NCBI GenBank assembly: GCA_024689525.1
Contig: JAILDI010000058.1
Coordinates: 1-43,892 of the forward strand
Length of the DNA stretch: 43,892 nucleotides
DNA from: Bacteroidales bacterium
Lineage (GTDB): Bacteria; Bacteroidota; Bacteroidia; Bacteroidales; UBA932
Reading direction: 5' to 3'
In this document: in pieces, positions 24,801 to 32,436 of the stretch
How the letters are laid out: each line of letters begins with the position of its first letter
How positions within the stretch are numbered: the first letter of the stretch is position 1
Notes under the pieces: generated by a model
Told to the model about the DNA's origin: nothing
Seen by the model: the letters and a program-made list of their open reading frames with translations, nothing else
Databases searched by the model: none
Made by a program: the position numbers and the translations under genes

Positions 24801-25232
24801 GGTGCGGCCCTTCTTCCGGCCGGCCTCCACCCACTCGCCGCCATCCTTCGACACCTCGATTATTGCTTCCGAGGTTGCCGCGTTGCCGCCATAGTTGTTG
24901 CCTGCGACCACCACTTTGTCCGCGTCCAGCGGAATCCCGTGGAATTCCAGCTCCACGGTGATGCTTCCGTTTTCCACCTGGAGGGAGGTGTGGTTATGAT
25001 CCACCATATAATTGCGTTCCGGCAGGGGCACGTCCTGGCCGTTGCGCTTCAGGTTTACCCACGCCGCGTGGTCCCCGGAGATGATTCCGTCGGTGACAAG
25101 CTGGGCCGTCTGGTTCATGTCGAAGGCTGAGGAATGGCGGGCGGCCCTCATCAGGGCCAGGTTACCGCTTTCGCCGGTGCAGGATGCGAGCACACAGATT
25201 GCTGCTGCGATGAAGAAGGGGAATTTTTGCAT
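21810..25232 (-). CDS. GH2-family glycosidase lipoprotein (beta-mannosidase/exo-glucosaminidase-like) with F5/8-type domain
   Basis: The protein is 1140 residues, lipobox LASC (Cys18). Residues about 20-300 look like discoidin-type (F5/8 type C) beta-sandwiches: a NLAL...AFDMNQTAQLVTDG start and WVDVDLGATYTLEKS with KVQVSRDGKSWKD. The GH2 sugar-binding, Ig-like and TIM-barrel domains follow (about 315-1000). The acid/base is Glu760 in VGRNEG and the nucleophile Glu819 in FHSERGMPS; IRDWVGM and WQDFWLANPWDG are as in exo-beta-D-glucosaminidases and beta-mannosidases. A beta-sandwich closes the protein. It would trim terminal beta-mannose or glucosamine-type sugars outside the inner membrane. 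The sialic acid genes nearby would fit host N-glycan use, but that link is inference. Confidence 0.88.
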   Translation of the reverse strand: MQKFPFFIAAAICVLASCTGESGNLALMRAARHSSAFDMNQTAQLVTDGIISGDHAAWVNLKRNGQDVPLPERNYMVDHNHTSLQVENGSITVELEFHGIPLDADKVVVAGNNYGGNAATSEAIIEVSKDGGEWVEAGRKKGRTAPSIDLIIYRDEWIVPLSMEPDPAALRLTLTLPGGSGTVNELFFFKGGQLLEIMPNTQFQSVWKSAGSENEWVDVDLGATYTLEKSVFHWLNPAASGKVQVSRDGKSWKDVAIIGTEQEIDLGGARGRYVRAVLDSTDNGEPFELSEWEIIGRKKAVQQHKADNPRIGDRQDIIGGWKLARASATDPSGNEISSATFDDSGWMDAKVPGTVLSSYIAAGAVHHPHFEANQLYISDSYFRSDFWYRGVFEANPDSPRQFLNFDGVNYQARIYLNGQDVGCIGSAFDAQRFDVTGILQKGLNCIAVKIICPPHYGSAKLQTAFTPDNNGGILGADNPTMHASIGWDWIPTVRGRNIGIYDSVYLTYKADVTVDEPFVRCELPLPDTTSAKVFASARLCNHGDEPVSGVLEVKFGELTMNKEVSLEAGGSELVAMEPAVLENPRLWWPNGYGKQELYPVEFTFTADGASDKVAFLSGVRQMTYSLEPYEPVSGNVFDEKNTNQRLSLYVNGRRFIGFGGNWGFPEENLEYKAREYDIAVGNHAQMNFTMIRDWVGMTDNKAFYEACDKYGIMIWQDFWLANPWDGPNPANPERFNEVATRYVRRIRNHPSVALYVGRNEGYPPEIIENHLETMIPQEHPGMFYIPHSAADGVTGGGPYRALPVKEYFQLHGHDKFHSERGMPSVMNYENMVRAFGENGVEPVNTMAHPNQMYGLHDYTLGVIASAAQAADSFNQMIEKGFGEPADAREFSYLAQWINYDGYRAIFEARSEYRRGMILWMSHPAWPSMVWQTYDYFFEPIGSFFGCKKACEPLHIQMNSLKGTVEVVNYHAGAREGLNAEARILYMDGSEAWRNSTQLDLTEDSTATCFPLEVPEDISEVYFVKLSLTDASGKVLSDNFYWQGREEGNYRALRTLAKTKLHTSVKKLSATSYAVTLENRGETPALMIRLKVKDSATGDLALPVWYSDNYFFLMPGESKCVDVQLESLRGRAVFETEGMNI

Positions 25233-25270
25233 ATCGTTTTTATTCTTGGCGTAAAAATACGATTTTTTCC

Positions 25271-25278
25271 GATATTTG
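25271..25278 (+). promoter_or_regulatory. Near-consensus -7 element 4 bases before the M64 ATG
   Basis: GATATTTG differs from TAnnTTTG at one base; only TAAT separates it from the ATG at 25283. CTTG lies 22 bases upstream. This points to a leaderless transcript. Confidence 0.4.
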
Positions 25279-25282
25279 TAAT

Positions 25283-26662
25283 ATGAAAGGAAGGCAGTTA
25301 TTCGTTTTTTTGGCGGCCGTGTGCGCTGTGGTGTGCTCGTGCGGGGTGCAGAACAGGGCGCAGCACCTGGCCGGGGTGCAGGATCCTGTGTTCGGGGAAC
25401 ATTTTACGGACTCCACGCTGCGGTTGGACTATGTGTTCTGCGGTGACGCGCAGCATCAGGCCATATATCTTCAGGGGATGGTGAAAACCGGCCCCTGGGC
25501 GGGCAGGAGGCACAATTTGCGGGAGCCGCTGCTGCGCGGCAACGGGCAGGTTCTGGTGAAGGATCCTTCGTCCGGCGAGGTGTTGTACTCCAACAGTTTC
25601 TCCACGCTTTTCCAGGAGTGGCAGGACTATGAGGAGGCCCAGAGCACGCCCAAGGCCTTCGAAAACTGCATTCTGGTGCCTTTCCCGAAAGAGGACGTGC
25701 GCGTGGAGGTTGAGCTAACAGATAGGCATGGGAAGGTATCGTCCCGGATCAGCCATCTTGTATCGCCCAGGGACATCCTCATACGCCGCATCGAGCCTCA
25801 GCCCTATGAAATGTGCGTTCTGTGTTCCGGAGGGCCGGCGGAAGGGGTCATCGACATAGCCATCCTCTCGGAGGGATATACCGCCGGGGAGAAGGATTTG
25901 TTCTTTGCCGATGCCGCCCGCGCCCGCGACGCTCTTCTGAATCACGCGCCCTTCTCCGACAGGGCTTCGGAATTCGCCATTCGCGCAGTGTTTGCCCCGT
26001 CTCAGAGCTCCGGCCCCAGCATCCCGCATCTTGGGCAGTGGCACAACACGCTGGTGGACAGCCATTTCGACACGTTCTACAGCGAGAGGTATCTGACGTC
26101 ATCGTCCCTGCAGAAAGTGCACGATGCGCTGGGTACGGTGCCGTTCGAGCACATCATCGTTTTGGTAAATACTCCCGTCTATGGCGGTGGGGGCATTTAC
26201 AACAGCCTTACCATAATGGGCAGCGGGCACCCCACTTTCGACCAGGTGCTGGTGCACGAGTTCGGCCACGCCTTTGGCGGTCTGGGCGACGAATACTTCT
26301 ACGGAGAGCAGACGGAAACCCCCTACCCGGCGGACACGGAGCCCTGGGAGCCAAACCTCACCACGCTCAAGGATTTCGCATCCAAGTGGAAGGATATGCT
26401 TCCTGCCGGCACGCCTGTTCCCACTCCAGTGGATTCACTGGAGATGGTGGACGTACGCCGCATCTGGCACACGTTCACCCAGGAGCAGAAGGATATGCTC
26501 AATATGAAAGTTGGCGTCTATGAGGGCGCCGGCTACCAGGCGCACGGCGTATACCGCCCCGTGCAGGAGTGCCGCATGAAAATCAACGAATGCGAGCGCT
26601 TCTGCCCCGTGTGTACACGTGCAATCATAAGGATGATTGATTATTACACAAAAATACAATAG
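25283..26662 (+). CDS. M64-family (IgA peptidase-like) zinc metallopeptidase lipoprotein
   Basis: The protein is 459 residues with a lipoprotein-type signal (VVCSC). The N-terminal half (about 40-165) is a beta-rich prodomain-like region. The catalytic half begins near 190 with DIAILSEGYT and carries the zinc motif HEFGHAFGGLGDEY (His325, Glu326, His329, with Asp/Glu downstream), the signature of peptidase family M64, named for an IgA-cleaving enzyme. C-terminal cysteines (ECRMKINECERFCPVC) likely form disulfides. It acts on proteins outside the inner membrane. Its stop is 3 bases before the start of the next unknown gene, making it the first gene of a compact three-gene operon. Confidence 0.87.
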   Translation: MKGRQLFVFLAAVCAVVCSCGVQNRAQHLAGVQDPVFGEHFTDSTLRLDYVFCGDAQHQAIYLQGMVKTGPWAGRRHNLREPLLRGNGQVLVKDPSSGEVLYSNSFSTLFQEWQDYEEAQSTPKAFENCILVPFPKEDVRVEVELTDRHGKVSSRISHLVSPRDILIRRIEPQPYEMCVLCSGGPAEGVIDIAILSEGYTAGEKDLFFADAARARDALLNHAPFSDRASEFAIRAVFAPSQSSGPSIPHLGQWHNTLVDSHFDTFYSERYLTSSSLQKVHDALGTVPFEHIIVLVNTPVYGGGGIYNSLTIMGSGHPTFDQVLVHEFGHAFGGLGDEYFYGEQTETPYPADTEPWEPNLTTLKDFASKWKDMLPAGTPVPTPVDSLEMVDVRRIWHTFTQEQKDMLNMKVGVYEGAGYQAHGVYRPVQECRMKINECERFCPVCTRAIIRMIDYYTKIQ

Positions 26663-26665
26663 CCA

Positions 26666-27436
26666 ATGAGCGACACAACCAAAACCAGGGAACTATACGG
26701 ACTCTATGTCCAACGGTTCGGAAGTTGCCCAAGGACGCCTTATCAGGCTGATTATTACAGAAAATGGCTGGATTTGCTGACCTCCTGCGCCTCGAATGAG
26801 GAAGCGGAGGAGAAATCCAAGCAAAACGGGCTGTATACCGCAGGAGCGGCGGCCGTAGCTAAGGACAGGGTCTACGCTAATAAGCAGGCTGCGGAAAAGA
26901 TGGGATGGACCGACGTTGCGGAGTTCTGCGACGAAATTATCGGGAAGATAGAGGCCGATCCTTACTATGTTTTCACCCACAGCGGCCTGTGGGGAGACCT
27001 CCAGGCTAAGAAGAACGGATGGCTCCGGACTATCGACGGCTTCCATCGGCTGTTCGTGGATTTCCGGGAATACGATGATGAACGCACTGAGCCGGAACGC
27101 GCTGTTTCCGCCATCACTCAAGACCTTAAAATGCTCTCGAAACCCACTTTTGATTTTGTAACATTGGCCGCTCTGCCGCAGTTCAGGGCCATAATTGACT
27201 GCAATGACGAGTATTATAAGGAGTTCGTGGAAGTCATAGGCAAAGTTGCATCGACAGGCCGGCTAGACTCCATTCAGTGGAGCGCGGACAAGGACGCGGT
27301 TGCGGAGCTCTGGAAGGAACGGGATTCCCTGAAGGGCGAATGCGCACAGTGGTATAGCCAGGCGGTGAAGCCCTGCTGCGTGAGGCTGTCGCCTTCATCG
27401 GCAGATGGAAAATATGAACTTAAAGAGATCGACTGA
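26666..27436 (+). CDS. Unknown cytosolic protein, 256 residues (M64 operon)
   Basis: No signal peptide and no membrane segment. The product is mostly alpha-helical, with aromatic-rich helices (ELYGLYVQRFGSCPRTPYQ, ADYYRKWLDLL) and a charged C-terminal part. I see no catalytic motif and do not recognise the family. Its start lies 3 bases after the M64 stop and its TGA is 1 base before the ATG of the next gene, so all three are surely cotranscribed and probably translationally coupled. Confidence 0.75.
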   Translation: MSDTTKTRELYGLYVQRFGSCPRTPYQADYYRKWLDLLTSCASNEEAEEKSKQNGLYTAGAAAVAKDRVYANKQAAEKMGWTDVAEFCDEIIGKIEADPYYVFTHSGLWGDLQAKKNGWLRTIDGFHRLFVDFREYDDERTEPERAVSAITQDLKMLSKPTFDFVTLAALPQFRAIIDCNDEYYKEFVEVIGKVASTGRLDSIQWSADKDAVAELWKERDSLKGECAQWYSQAVKPCCVRLSPSSADGKYELKEID

Positions 27437-27437
27437 T

Positions 27438-28646
27438 ATGGACCCTACTATTAAAATGATGATTCAGGGCTATATCGACGGCCTTGACGGAATGAACACC
27501 ACGAATCCCGCGTTGAAGCAGGACGTGGAGGCTTTCAAGAAGGAGCTCACTGCTTTTGCGGAGACTCAGAACGACCCTATGACATTCTTCCCCAAGTTCC
27601 AGGATTCGGGCCTGATGGGGAAGTACATGGATCTCACGGCAAAGTTGACGATGGCGGCCCAGGCCCCGGCGGCGGAAACTAAAGCGGAGGAAAAGCCGCA
27701 GCAGAAGCACAGCGCAACGCCATCTGAATGGCTGGAGCCTTTCCGGACGGCCTATGACTACATTAAGAATCTGCCCATACGCGAGCGCGGGCTGGCGGTT
27801 TACCGCCGCCTTTTCGAAATTGGCGACAGGCACACTGATATCACGGAATTCCTCGTGGAAGTGGAGAAGGAGAACCTCCTCTGGAAACTCTGTTCGGAAG
27901 ACACCCTGGGAATCCTTGCCATCACCCTTACCGGAATGGATCCGCTTTACAAGGGCGTGACCTATGCAACTCTCAAGAACATCGAGGCGTGGGAAGCCTC
28001 TGTCTGCGAGGCCGATGCCTACTACCTGCAGGACCTCCTTTCCGAGGATATAGCTCGGAACGCCCCGCGCCTCATCCAGAGGGAGCATTACGTAGCCTGC
28101 CTTGGCAAGCACCTTATGTTATACAGGGGGCCGAACGGCAAGGAGGGCATCATGGAGATGATCGCCACGGGGAACATCGTTGAGTCGGAATTCAAGGGCA
28201 AGGCCAACAATATGACCATGGCCAAACTCCAGGCCCGACGCACGATGGAAATCATCCGGAAAGCTATCGGCCTTACCTTCGACGACATTATGGCCGATGA
28301 ATACCTCCGCTACAAACTCATCGCCACATCGAACGTCTGCGGCCTGTCCAGGGCCTATGTCCAGAGCAATCCGGTTATCCTCGACATCCTTGCTGACACC
28401 TATCGGAACGAAATCGTCCCTGATATCTCACTTGTCGATGCGTTCCGCCGCGAATCCACCCTGCATTTCGGCCGATGGAGGATGCCGGAGAGTCCCGAGC
28501 ACCAGAAAGCCGCGGCTCTCGCCCGGGCAGTATACGCCGATCTCCCGTACTTCAAATACGAGGATCAGCTGCAAGGTGGCAGCGTCCACGTAGGCACGGG
28601 AGAGGGATTCGATATCAAGCTGCCGTCGTCAGCGGGCCTTGGTTAG
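27438..28646 (+). CDS. Unknown cytosolic protein, 402 residues (M64 operon)
   Basis: I chose the ATG at 27438 (MDPTIKMMIQGYIDG) because it begins 1 base after the upstream stop; an ATG at 27405 would overlap that gene by 32 bases. There is no signal peptide. A short N-terminal helical domain (about 1-75), an Ala/Glu/Lys linker (about 78-98, APAAETKAEEKPQQKH) and a helical main domain (about 100-402) can be seen. The last third includes LIATSNVCGLSRAYVQSNPV and a Gly-rich tail. I do not recognise the family. The 3' end overlaps the convergent lipoprotein gene by 18 bases. Confidence 0.75.
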   Translation: MDPTIKMMIQGYIDGLDGMNTTNPALKQDVEAFKKELTAFAETQNDPMTFFPKFQDSGLMGKYMDLTAKLTMAAQAPAAETKAEEKPQQKHSATPSEWLEPFRTAYDYIKNLPIRERGLAVYRRLFEIGDRHTDITEFLVEVEKENLLWKLCSEDTLGILAITLTGMDPLYKGVTYATLKNIEAWEASVCEADAYYLQDLLSEDIARNAPRLIQREHYVACLGKHLMLYRGPNGKEGIMEMIATGNIVESEFKGKANNMTMAKLQARRTMEIIRKAIGLTFDDIMADEYLRYKLIATSNVCGLSRAYVQSNPVILDILADTYRNEIVPDISLVDAFRRESTLHFGRWRMPESPEHQKAAALARAVYADLPYFKYEDQLQGGSVHVGTGEGFDIKLPSSAGLG

Positions 28647-29048
28647 CGTGAGGGGCCGGTAGGAGAGGTTGCTGGTTTCTAATTTGCCGTTAAGGTATTG
28701 AAGGGAATACTGTTCTCCTTCCTCGCTGGTGAGGATGATGGTGTTCCCTTTAACCGTGTATGTTCCTTTCTCCGTCCACGTGGAGGTGGATTCGGGATGG
28801 ATGTCCACGGTGCCATCGGCATTCATATACATACTGGGATAGGCCGGCATATACATGATGGTCTCGTAGACATAATCTTTTGCGGAGGTGAAAGTCAGGT
28901 TGGTGGTGATGGTCATGGTTCCGGCATCGGCCACGAACTCCTCCACCTGGCACGTCCATGTTGTGTTCCTGAAGTTGTTTTTCTTGCATAGAATTGAGCA
29001 GGAGGCGCACATTACGACAACTGCGACTATAATAAGAATGTGTTTCAT
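28629..29048 (-). CDS. Small lipoprotein of unknown function, 139 residues
   Basis: The ATG at 29048 follows a TATCTTTG box by 18 bases and gives a lipoprotein signal (MKHILIIVAVVVMCASC). The mature part is a small beta-sandwich or lipocalin-like pattern: NTTWTCQVEEF, TMTITTNLTFTS, TWTEKGTYTVKGNTIILTS and a closing strand. Lipoproteins of this kind, built like META or copper-resistance-type beta-barrels, are frequent in Bacteroidota; no specific role can be given. Its 3' end overlaps the 402-residue gene. Confidence 0.75.
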   Translation of the reverse strand: MKHILIIVAVVVMCASCSILCKKNNFRNTTWTCQVEEFVADAGTMTITTNLTFTSAKDYVYETIMYMPAYPSMYMNADGTVDIHPESTSTWTEKGTYTVKGNTIILTSEEGEQYSLQYLNGKLETSNLSYRPLTLTKAR

Positions 29049-29066
29049 ATGCGGTGGTTTATACCG

Positions 29067-29074
29067 CAAAGATA
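29067..29074 (-). promoter_or_regulatory. -7 element for the 139-residue lipoprotein
   Basis: On the minus strand TATCTTTG, a full TAnnTTTG match 18 bases before the ATG at 29048. Confidence 0.5.
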
Positions 29075-29184
29075 ACAAAAACTACATTATTGCCACCCCG
29101 CCCCGGGTGTTTTCCAGGGTCTCTGCTGACGTGCTGACGCCAAGCCCCGAACCCCCCACCTCTCCACCACCAGCCCCCAGTGAC

Positions 29185-29474
29185 ACACATACTATGTGTA
29201 ACGACCAATCGGCTACAGAACGCACTACAGGGCACATTCGTTTTTACACATAGTATGTGTGACCCCCAGTACAGGCCCCCAGAGCCATACTACACATACT
29301 ATGTGTTGAGACCAACCTGCCATAGAACGCACTGTAGGGCACATTCGTTTTTACACATAGTATGTGTGATGCCTCGTACAGGCCACCAGAGCCATACTAC
29401 ACATACTATGTGTTGAGACCAATCCCCAACAGAACGCGCTACGAGGCACATTCGTGTTTACACATAGTATGTGT
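29185..29474. repeat. 107-bp tandem repeat array carrying six 15-bp palindromes
   Basis: The palindrome ACACATACTATGTGT occurs at 29185-29199, 29292-29306 and 29399-29413. Its reverse complement ACACATAGTATGTGT occurs at 29246-29260, 29353-29367 and 29460-29474. Start-to-start distances are exactly 61, 46, 61, 46, 61 bases, so the unit is 107 bp and 2.7 copies are present. Inner 46-base segments are conserved between copies (ACCAA, AGAACGC.CT, GGCACATTCGT.TTT), as are the 31-base linkers (GTACAGGCC.CCAGAGCCATACT). The array lies between two divergent promoters (29067-29074 and 29511-29518) and no credible gene covers it. The stretch 29075-29184 before it is GC-rich and holds nothing else I can name. 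Confidence 0.95.
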
Positions 29475-29510
29475 AGCGGGGGTGAGGTGTGGGGATTGGG
29501 GGAAAATCTG

Positions 29511-29518
29511 TATATTTG
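29511..29518 (+). promoter_or_regulatory. -7 element of the dsbD promoter
   Basis: TATATTTG, full TAnnTTTG match, 22 bases before the ATG at 29541 and 36 bases after the last palindrome. No TTTG at the normal -33 spacing; a nearby palindrome-binding factor could replace it. Confidence 0.55.
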
Positions 29519-29540
29519 TGGCGAAATAGAGACGGACGTT

Positions 29541-31415
29541 ATGACTGGAAATTTTTTGACGATACTGCTTTCGGTGATGCTGCTGCAGGGGAATCCGGCG
29601 GTGGTGTGGAAGGCGGCGGTTAATCATACGGATGGGAATAAGTACGAACTTGTGGTCACCGGGAAGGTGGCGAAGGGGTACTATGTGCATCCGATGGAGG
29701 CGGCGTATGTGGGGACGCAGTTGGAGGTGAACGAGGCGGAGGGCGTGGCCCTGGACGGGGAGGTGAAGGAGGAGTTCGAGCCGGCGGATTACAAGGGCGA
29801 GACTGTGGTGAAGGGCACGTATGTGCTGCGGCAGGGGCTTGTGGTGGATGGAGCGGAAGAGGTGGCGGGAAGCGTCATCTGGAGTGCCTGCAGCGGGGAT
29901 GCGTGCGGGATGCCGGAGGAGTATGAGTTCAGGGTGGAGATCTCTCCGCGCGGCTCAGAGAGCCTTGGTCGAGATGACAGTGCCAAGGAAGGCAACCATA
30001 GCATTTGGGCGCTGATTCTGGAGGCGGTGCTGTGGGGGTTCCTGATGCTGCTGACGCCTTGCGTGTTCCCGATGGTGCCGATGACGGTGTCGTTCTTCCT
30101 GAAGCAGTCCGGGTCGCAGGCGAAGGGTAAGTTCCGTGCGGCGATGTACGGGCTGTTCATCGTGCTGCTGTACACCGTGCCGATATGCATTATTATCGGC
30201 CTTACGTGGGCCCTGGGGGGCGCTACGGTTACGGCCGACATTTTCAACTGGCTTGCGACGCACTGGCTGCCGAACATACTGTTCTTCATTATCTTTATGG
30301 TGTTCGCGGCGTCGTTCTTCGGCGCATTCGAGATCACCCTGCCCGCCAGCTGGACCACTAAGGCCGACGCTAAAAGCGGCAATAAAGGCCTCCTGGGCGT
30401 GTTCTTCCTGGCCCTCACGCTGGTGCTGGTGAGCTTCAGCTGCACCGGACCCATCGTGGGAACCGTGCTCATCAAGAGCACCCAGGGCGAGTTCTGGGCG
30501 CCGATGGTGACGATGCTCGCTTTCAGCGTGGCTTTCGCTCTGCCGTTCGCGCTTCTGGCCTTCTTCCCTTCGCTGCTGAAGAAGCTCCCCAAGAGCGGCG
30601 GCTGGCTGAACAGCGTGAAAGTGGTTCTTGGCTTCATCGAAGTGGCCCTGGGCCTGAAATTCCTCTCCGTTGCCGATCAGACCTATCACTGGCACCTCCT
30701 GGACAGGGAAGTGTATCTGGCCATCTGGATAGTGTGCTTCACGCTCCTGGGAATCTACCTGATGGGCAAGATCCGCTTCAAGCACGACAGCCCCCTGGAG
30801 TACATCTCCGTAGGCCGTCTGGCCCTTATCATTGTCGATTTTGCCTTCGTGGTGTACCTTATCCCCGGTATGTGGGGTGCGCCCCTGAAAGCCCTCAGCG
30901 GCTATCTTCCGCCGATGGAGACGCAGGATTTCGTCATAGGCCGATATGCCCCGCCGACCCAGGCCACACCTGAAACCACAATAGACGCCACCGCAGTCTC
31001 CCTGCCCCACGGCCTCGTGGGCTACGACAACCTGGACGACGGCATCGCCGCCGCATCGGCCAGCGGAAAAAAGGTGTTCGTGGACATTACGGGTCACGGA
31101 TGCGTGAACTGCCGTGAGATGGAAGCGCGCGTCTGGAGCGACCCGGAAGTGCTTCAGCGACTGAGAGATAACTTCGTCATCGTCCAGCTCTATGTCGATG
31201 ACAAAGCCCGCCTCCCCGAGTCCAAATGGGTGACGACGGAGACCGGCAAGGTGCTCAAGGACGTGGGCCGCGTGAACTCGCACATCGTCCTGGAGCGTTT
31301 CGGAGTGAATTCACAACCCAACTATTTCATCCTCGATACCGAGGGCAATACCGTCGCGGGACCCCGCGGCTACAGCCTTGACGTAAAAGCTTTCATACAT
31401 TTTCTGGAGCAGTAA
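29541..31415 (+). CDS. dsbD: DsbD-family thiol:disulfide interchange protein
   Basis: The start is the ATG at 29541, which follows the promoter and begins a signal peptide; the frame is open further upstream only through the repeat array. The protein is 624 residues. The N-terminal periplasmic domain (about 25-145) has the cysteine pair C117/C122 (SACSGDACG). The eight-helix transmembrane domain (about 155-470) carries LLTPCVFPMVP (Cys174) and VSFSCTGPIVG (Cys301). The C-terminal thioredoxin domain (about 495-624) has GCVNC (Cys521, Cys524). It passes electrons from cytosolic thioredoxin to periplasmic disulfide-reducing proteins and cytochrome maturation. All three redox pairs are intact. 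Confidence 0.93.
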   Translation: MTGNFLTILLSVMLLQGNPAVVWKAAVNHTDGNKYELVVTGKVAKGYYVHPMEAAYVGTQLEVNEAEGVALDGEVKEEFEPADYKGETVVKGTYVLRQGLVVDGAEEVAGSVIWSACSGDACGMPEEYEFRVEISPRGSESLGRDDSAKEGNHSIWALILEAVLWGFLMLLTPCVFPMVPMTVSFFLKQSGSQAKGKFRAAMYGLFIVLLYTVPICIIIGLTWALGGATVTADIFNWLATHWLPNILFFIIFMVFAASFFGAFEITLPASWTTKADAKSGNKGLLGVFFLALTLVLVSFSCTGPIVGTVLIKSTQGEFWAPMVTMLAFSVAFALPFALLAFFPSLLKKLPKSGGWLNSVKVVLGFIEVALGLKFLSVADQTYHWHLLDREVYLAIWIVCFTLLGIYLMGKIRFKHDSPLEYISVGRLALIIVDFAFVVYLIPGMWGAPLKALSGYLPPMETQDFVIGRYAPPTQATPETTIDATAVSLPHGLVGYDNLDDGIAAASASGKKVFVDITGHGCVNCREMEARVWSDPEVLQRLRDNFVIVQLYVDDKARLPESKWVTTETGKVLKDVGRVNSHIVLERFGVNSQPNYFILDTEGNTVAGPRGYSLDVKAFIHFLEQ

Positions 31416-31429
31416 AATGTGTTGAAAAC

Positions 31430-31460
31430 TTTGTTAATTAATTAAAAATTACTATCTTTG
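31430..31460 (+). promoter_or_regulatory. Consensus promoter of the str operon
   Basis: TTTG at 31430-31433, 19 bases, TATCTTTG at 31453-31460. Both boxes match the Bacteroidota housekeeping consensus exactly, as expected for ribosomal genes. Confidence 0.85.
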
Positions 31461-31463
31461 TCG

Positions 31464-31501
31464 CCCCAAAAAAGCGGGACATAAGACCCGCGGCCTTGGG
31501 G
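31464..31501 (+). promoter_or_regulatory. Nested hairpin in the rpsL leader
   Basis: CCCCAA (31464-31469) pairs with TTGGGG (31496-31501), enclosing GCGGG (31474-31478) paired with CCCGC (31487-31491) and an 8-base ACATAAGA loop. It starts at the expected transcript 5' end, 32 bases before the rpsL ATG. It could be a ribosomal-protein binding site for autogenous control, or a 5' stabilising structure. Confidence 0.5.
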
Positions 31502-31533
31502 TGCAACTATAACTTATTTATTAACAAACATTT

Positions 31534-31917
31534 ATGCCAACAATTCAACAACTTGTCCGCAAAGGACGCGAGCAACTTGAAGTAAAGAGCAAGTCTCGTG
31601 CGTTGGATGCTTGCCCTCAGAAGCGCGGCGTATGCCTCCGTGTGTACACCACCACGCCTAAGAAACCTAACTCGGCTATGCGTAAGGTAGCCCGTGTAAG
31701 GCTTTCCAACACAAAAGAGGTCAACGCATACATCCCCGGAGAAGGCCACAACCTCCAGGAGCACAGCATCGTGCTTGTGCGCGGCGGTCGTGTGAAGGAC
31801 CTCCCCGGTGTCCGTTACCACATCCTTCGTGGTGCCTTGGATACAGCTGGCGTAGACGGCAGGACCCAGTCCCGTTCCCTCTATGGTGCCAAACGTCCCA
31901 AGAAAGCCAAGAAGTAA
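31534..31917 (+). CDS. rpsL: 30S ribosomal protein S12
   Basis: The protein is 127 residues, basic, with the universal S12 core [20 protein letters not shown] and [13 protein letters not shown]. It forms part of the decoding centre of the small subunit. Lys43 and Lys88, the positions mutated in streptomycin-resistant strains, are both wild type, as are the neighbouring Pro and Gly residues. First gene of the str operon, under the consensus promoter at 31430; rpsG follows after 28 bases. Confidence 0.98.
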   Translation: MPTIQQLVRKGREQLEVKSKSRALDACPQKRGVCLRVYTTTPKKPNSAMRKVARVRLSNTKEVNAYIPGEGHNLQEHSIVLVRGGRVKDLPGVRYHILRGALDTAGVDGRTQSRSLYGAKRPKKAKK

Positions 31918-31945
31918 TTTACAAATCACCTAACAATTTTTCAAA

Positions 31946-32422
31946 ATGAGAAAAGCGAAGCCTAAAAAGAGGATTCTACTTCCTGATCCTAAGTTTCACG
32001 ACGTGGAGGTTACCCGTTTCGTGAACAATCTTATGCTCCAGGGGAAGAAGAGTATCGCGTATTCGATCTTTTATGATGCTATCGACATGGTAGGCGAGAA
32101 GATGAAAGATTCTGACAAGGCTCCTCTCGATATTTGGAAGTCCGCATTAGAGAACGTGACTCCTCAGATTGAGGTCAAGTCACGCCGTATCGGCGGTGCA
32201 AACTTCCAGGTGCCGACCGAGTTACGTCCGGAACGTAAAGTCTCCGTCGCTATGAAGAACCTTATCCAGTTCGCACGCAAGCGCTCGGGACACTCGATGG
32301 CAGAAAAGCTCTGCGCGGAAATCGTAGCCGCCTACAACAGTGAGGGTGGCGCCTTCAAGCGTAAGGAAGACATGCACAGAATGGCAGAGGCCAACAAGGC
32401 ATTTGCACACTTCCGTTTCTAA
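31946..32422 (+). CDS. rpsG: 30S ribosomal protein S7
   Basis: The protein is 158 residues, the normal length for Bacteroidota. Typical S7 segments: [20 protein letters not shown], the middle region [18 protein letters not shown], and the C-terminal [18 protein letters not shown]. It nucleates folding of the 16S 3' domain and lies at the subunit head near the E site. In E. coli, S7 is the translational repressor of this operon. fusA starts 14 bases later. Confidence 0.98.
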   Translation: MRKAKPKKRILLPDPKFHDVEVTRFVNNLMLQGKKSIAYSIFYDAIDMVGEKMKDSDKAPLDIWKSALENVTPQIEVKSRRIGGANFQVPTELRPERKVSVAMKNLIQFARKRSGHSMAEKLCAEIVAAYNSEGGAFKRKEDMHRMAEANKAFAHFRF

Positions 32423-32436
32423 GATCTGTAAACTGA

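Noticed and set aside
29180..29416. Short plus-strand frame through the palindrome array
   Set aside because: The repeated THTMC-like peptides only reflect the DNA palindrome read in frame; no start signal and no conserved protein.
29185..29474. CRISPR array
   Set aside because: The segments between palindromes are conserved between units and of two alternating lengths (46 and 31), and no cas gene is near.
29955..31283. 442-codon minus-strand frame opposite dsbD
   Set aside because: It lies fully antisense to a gene with clear DsbD motifs, has a His/Glu/Gln-rich composition typical of shadow frames, and has no RBS or promoter.
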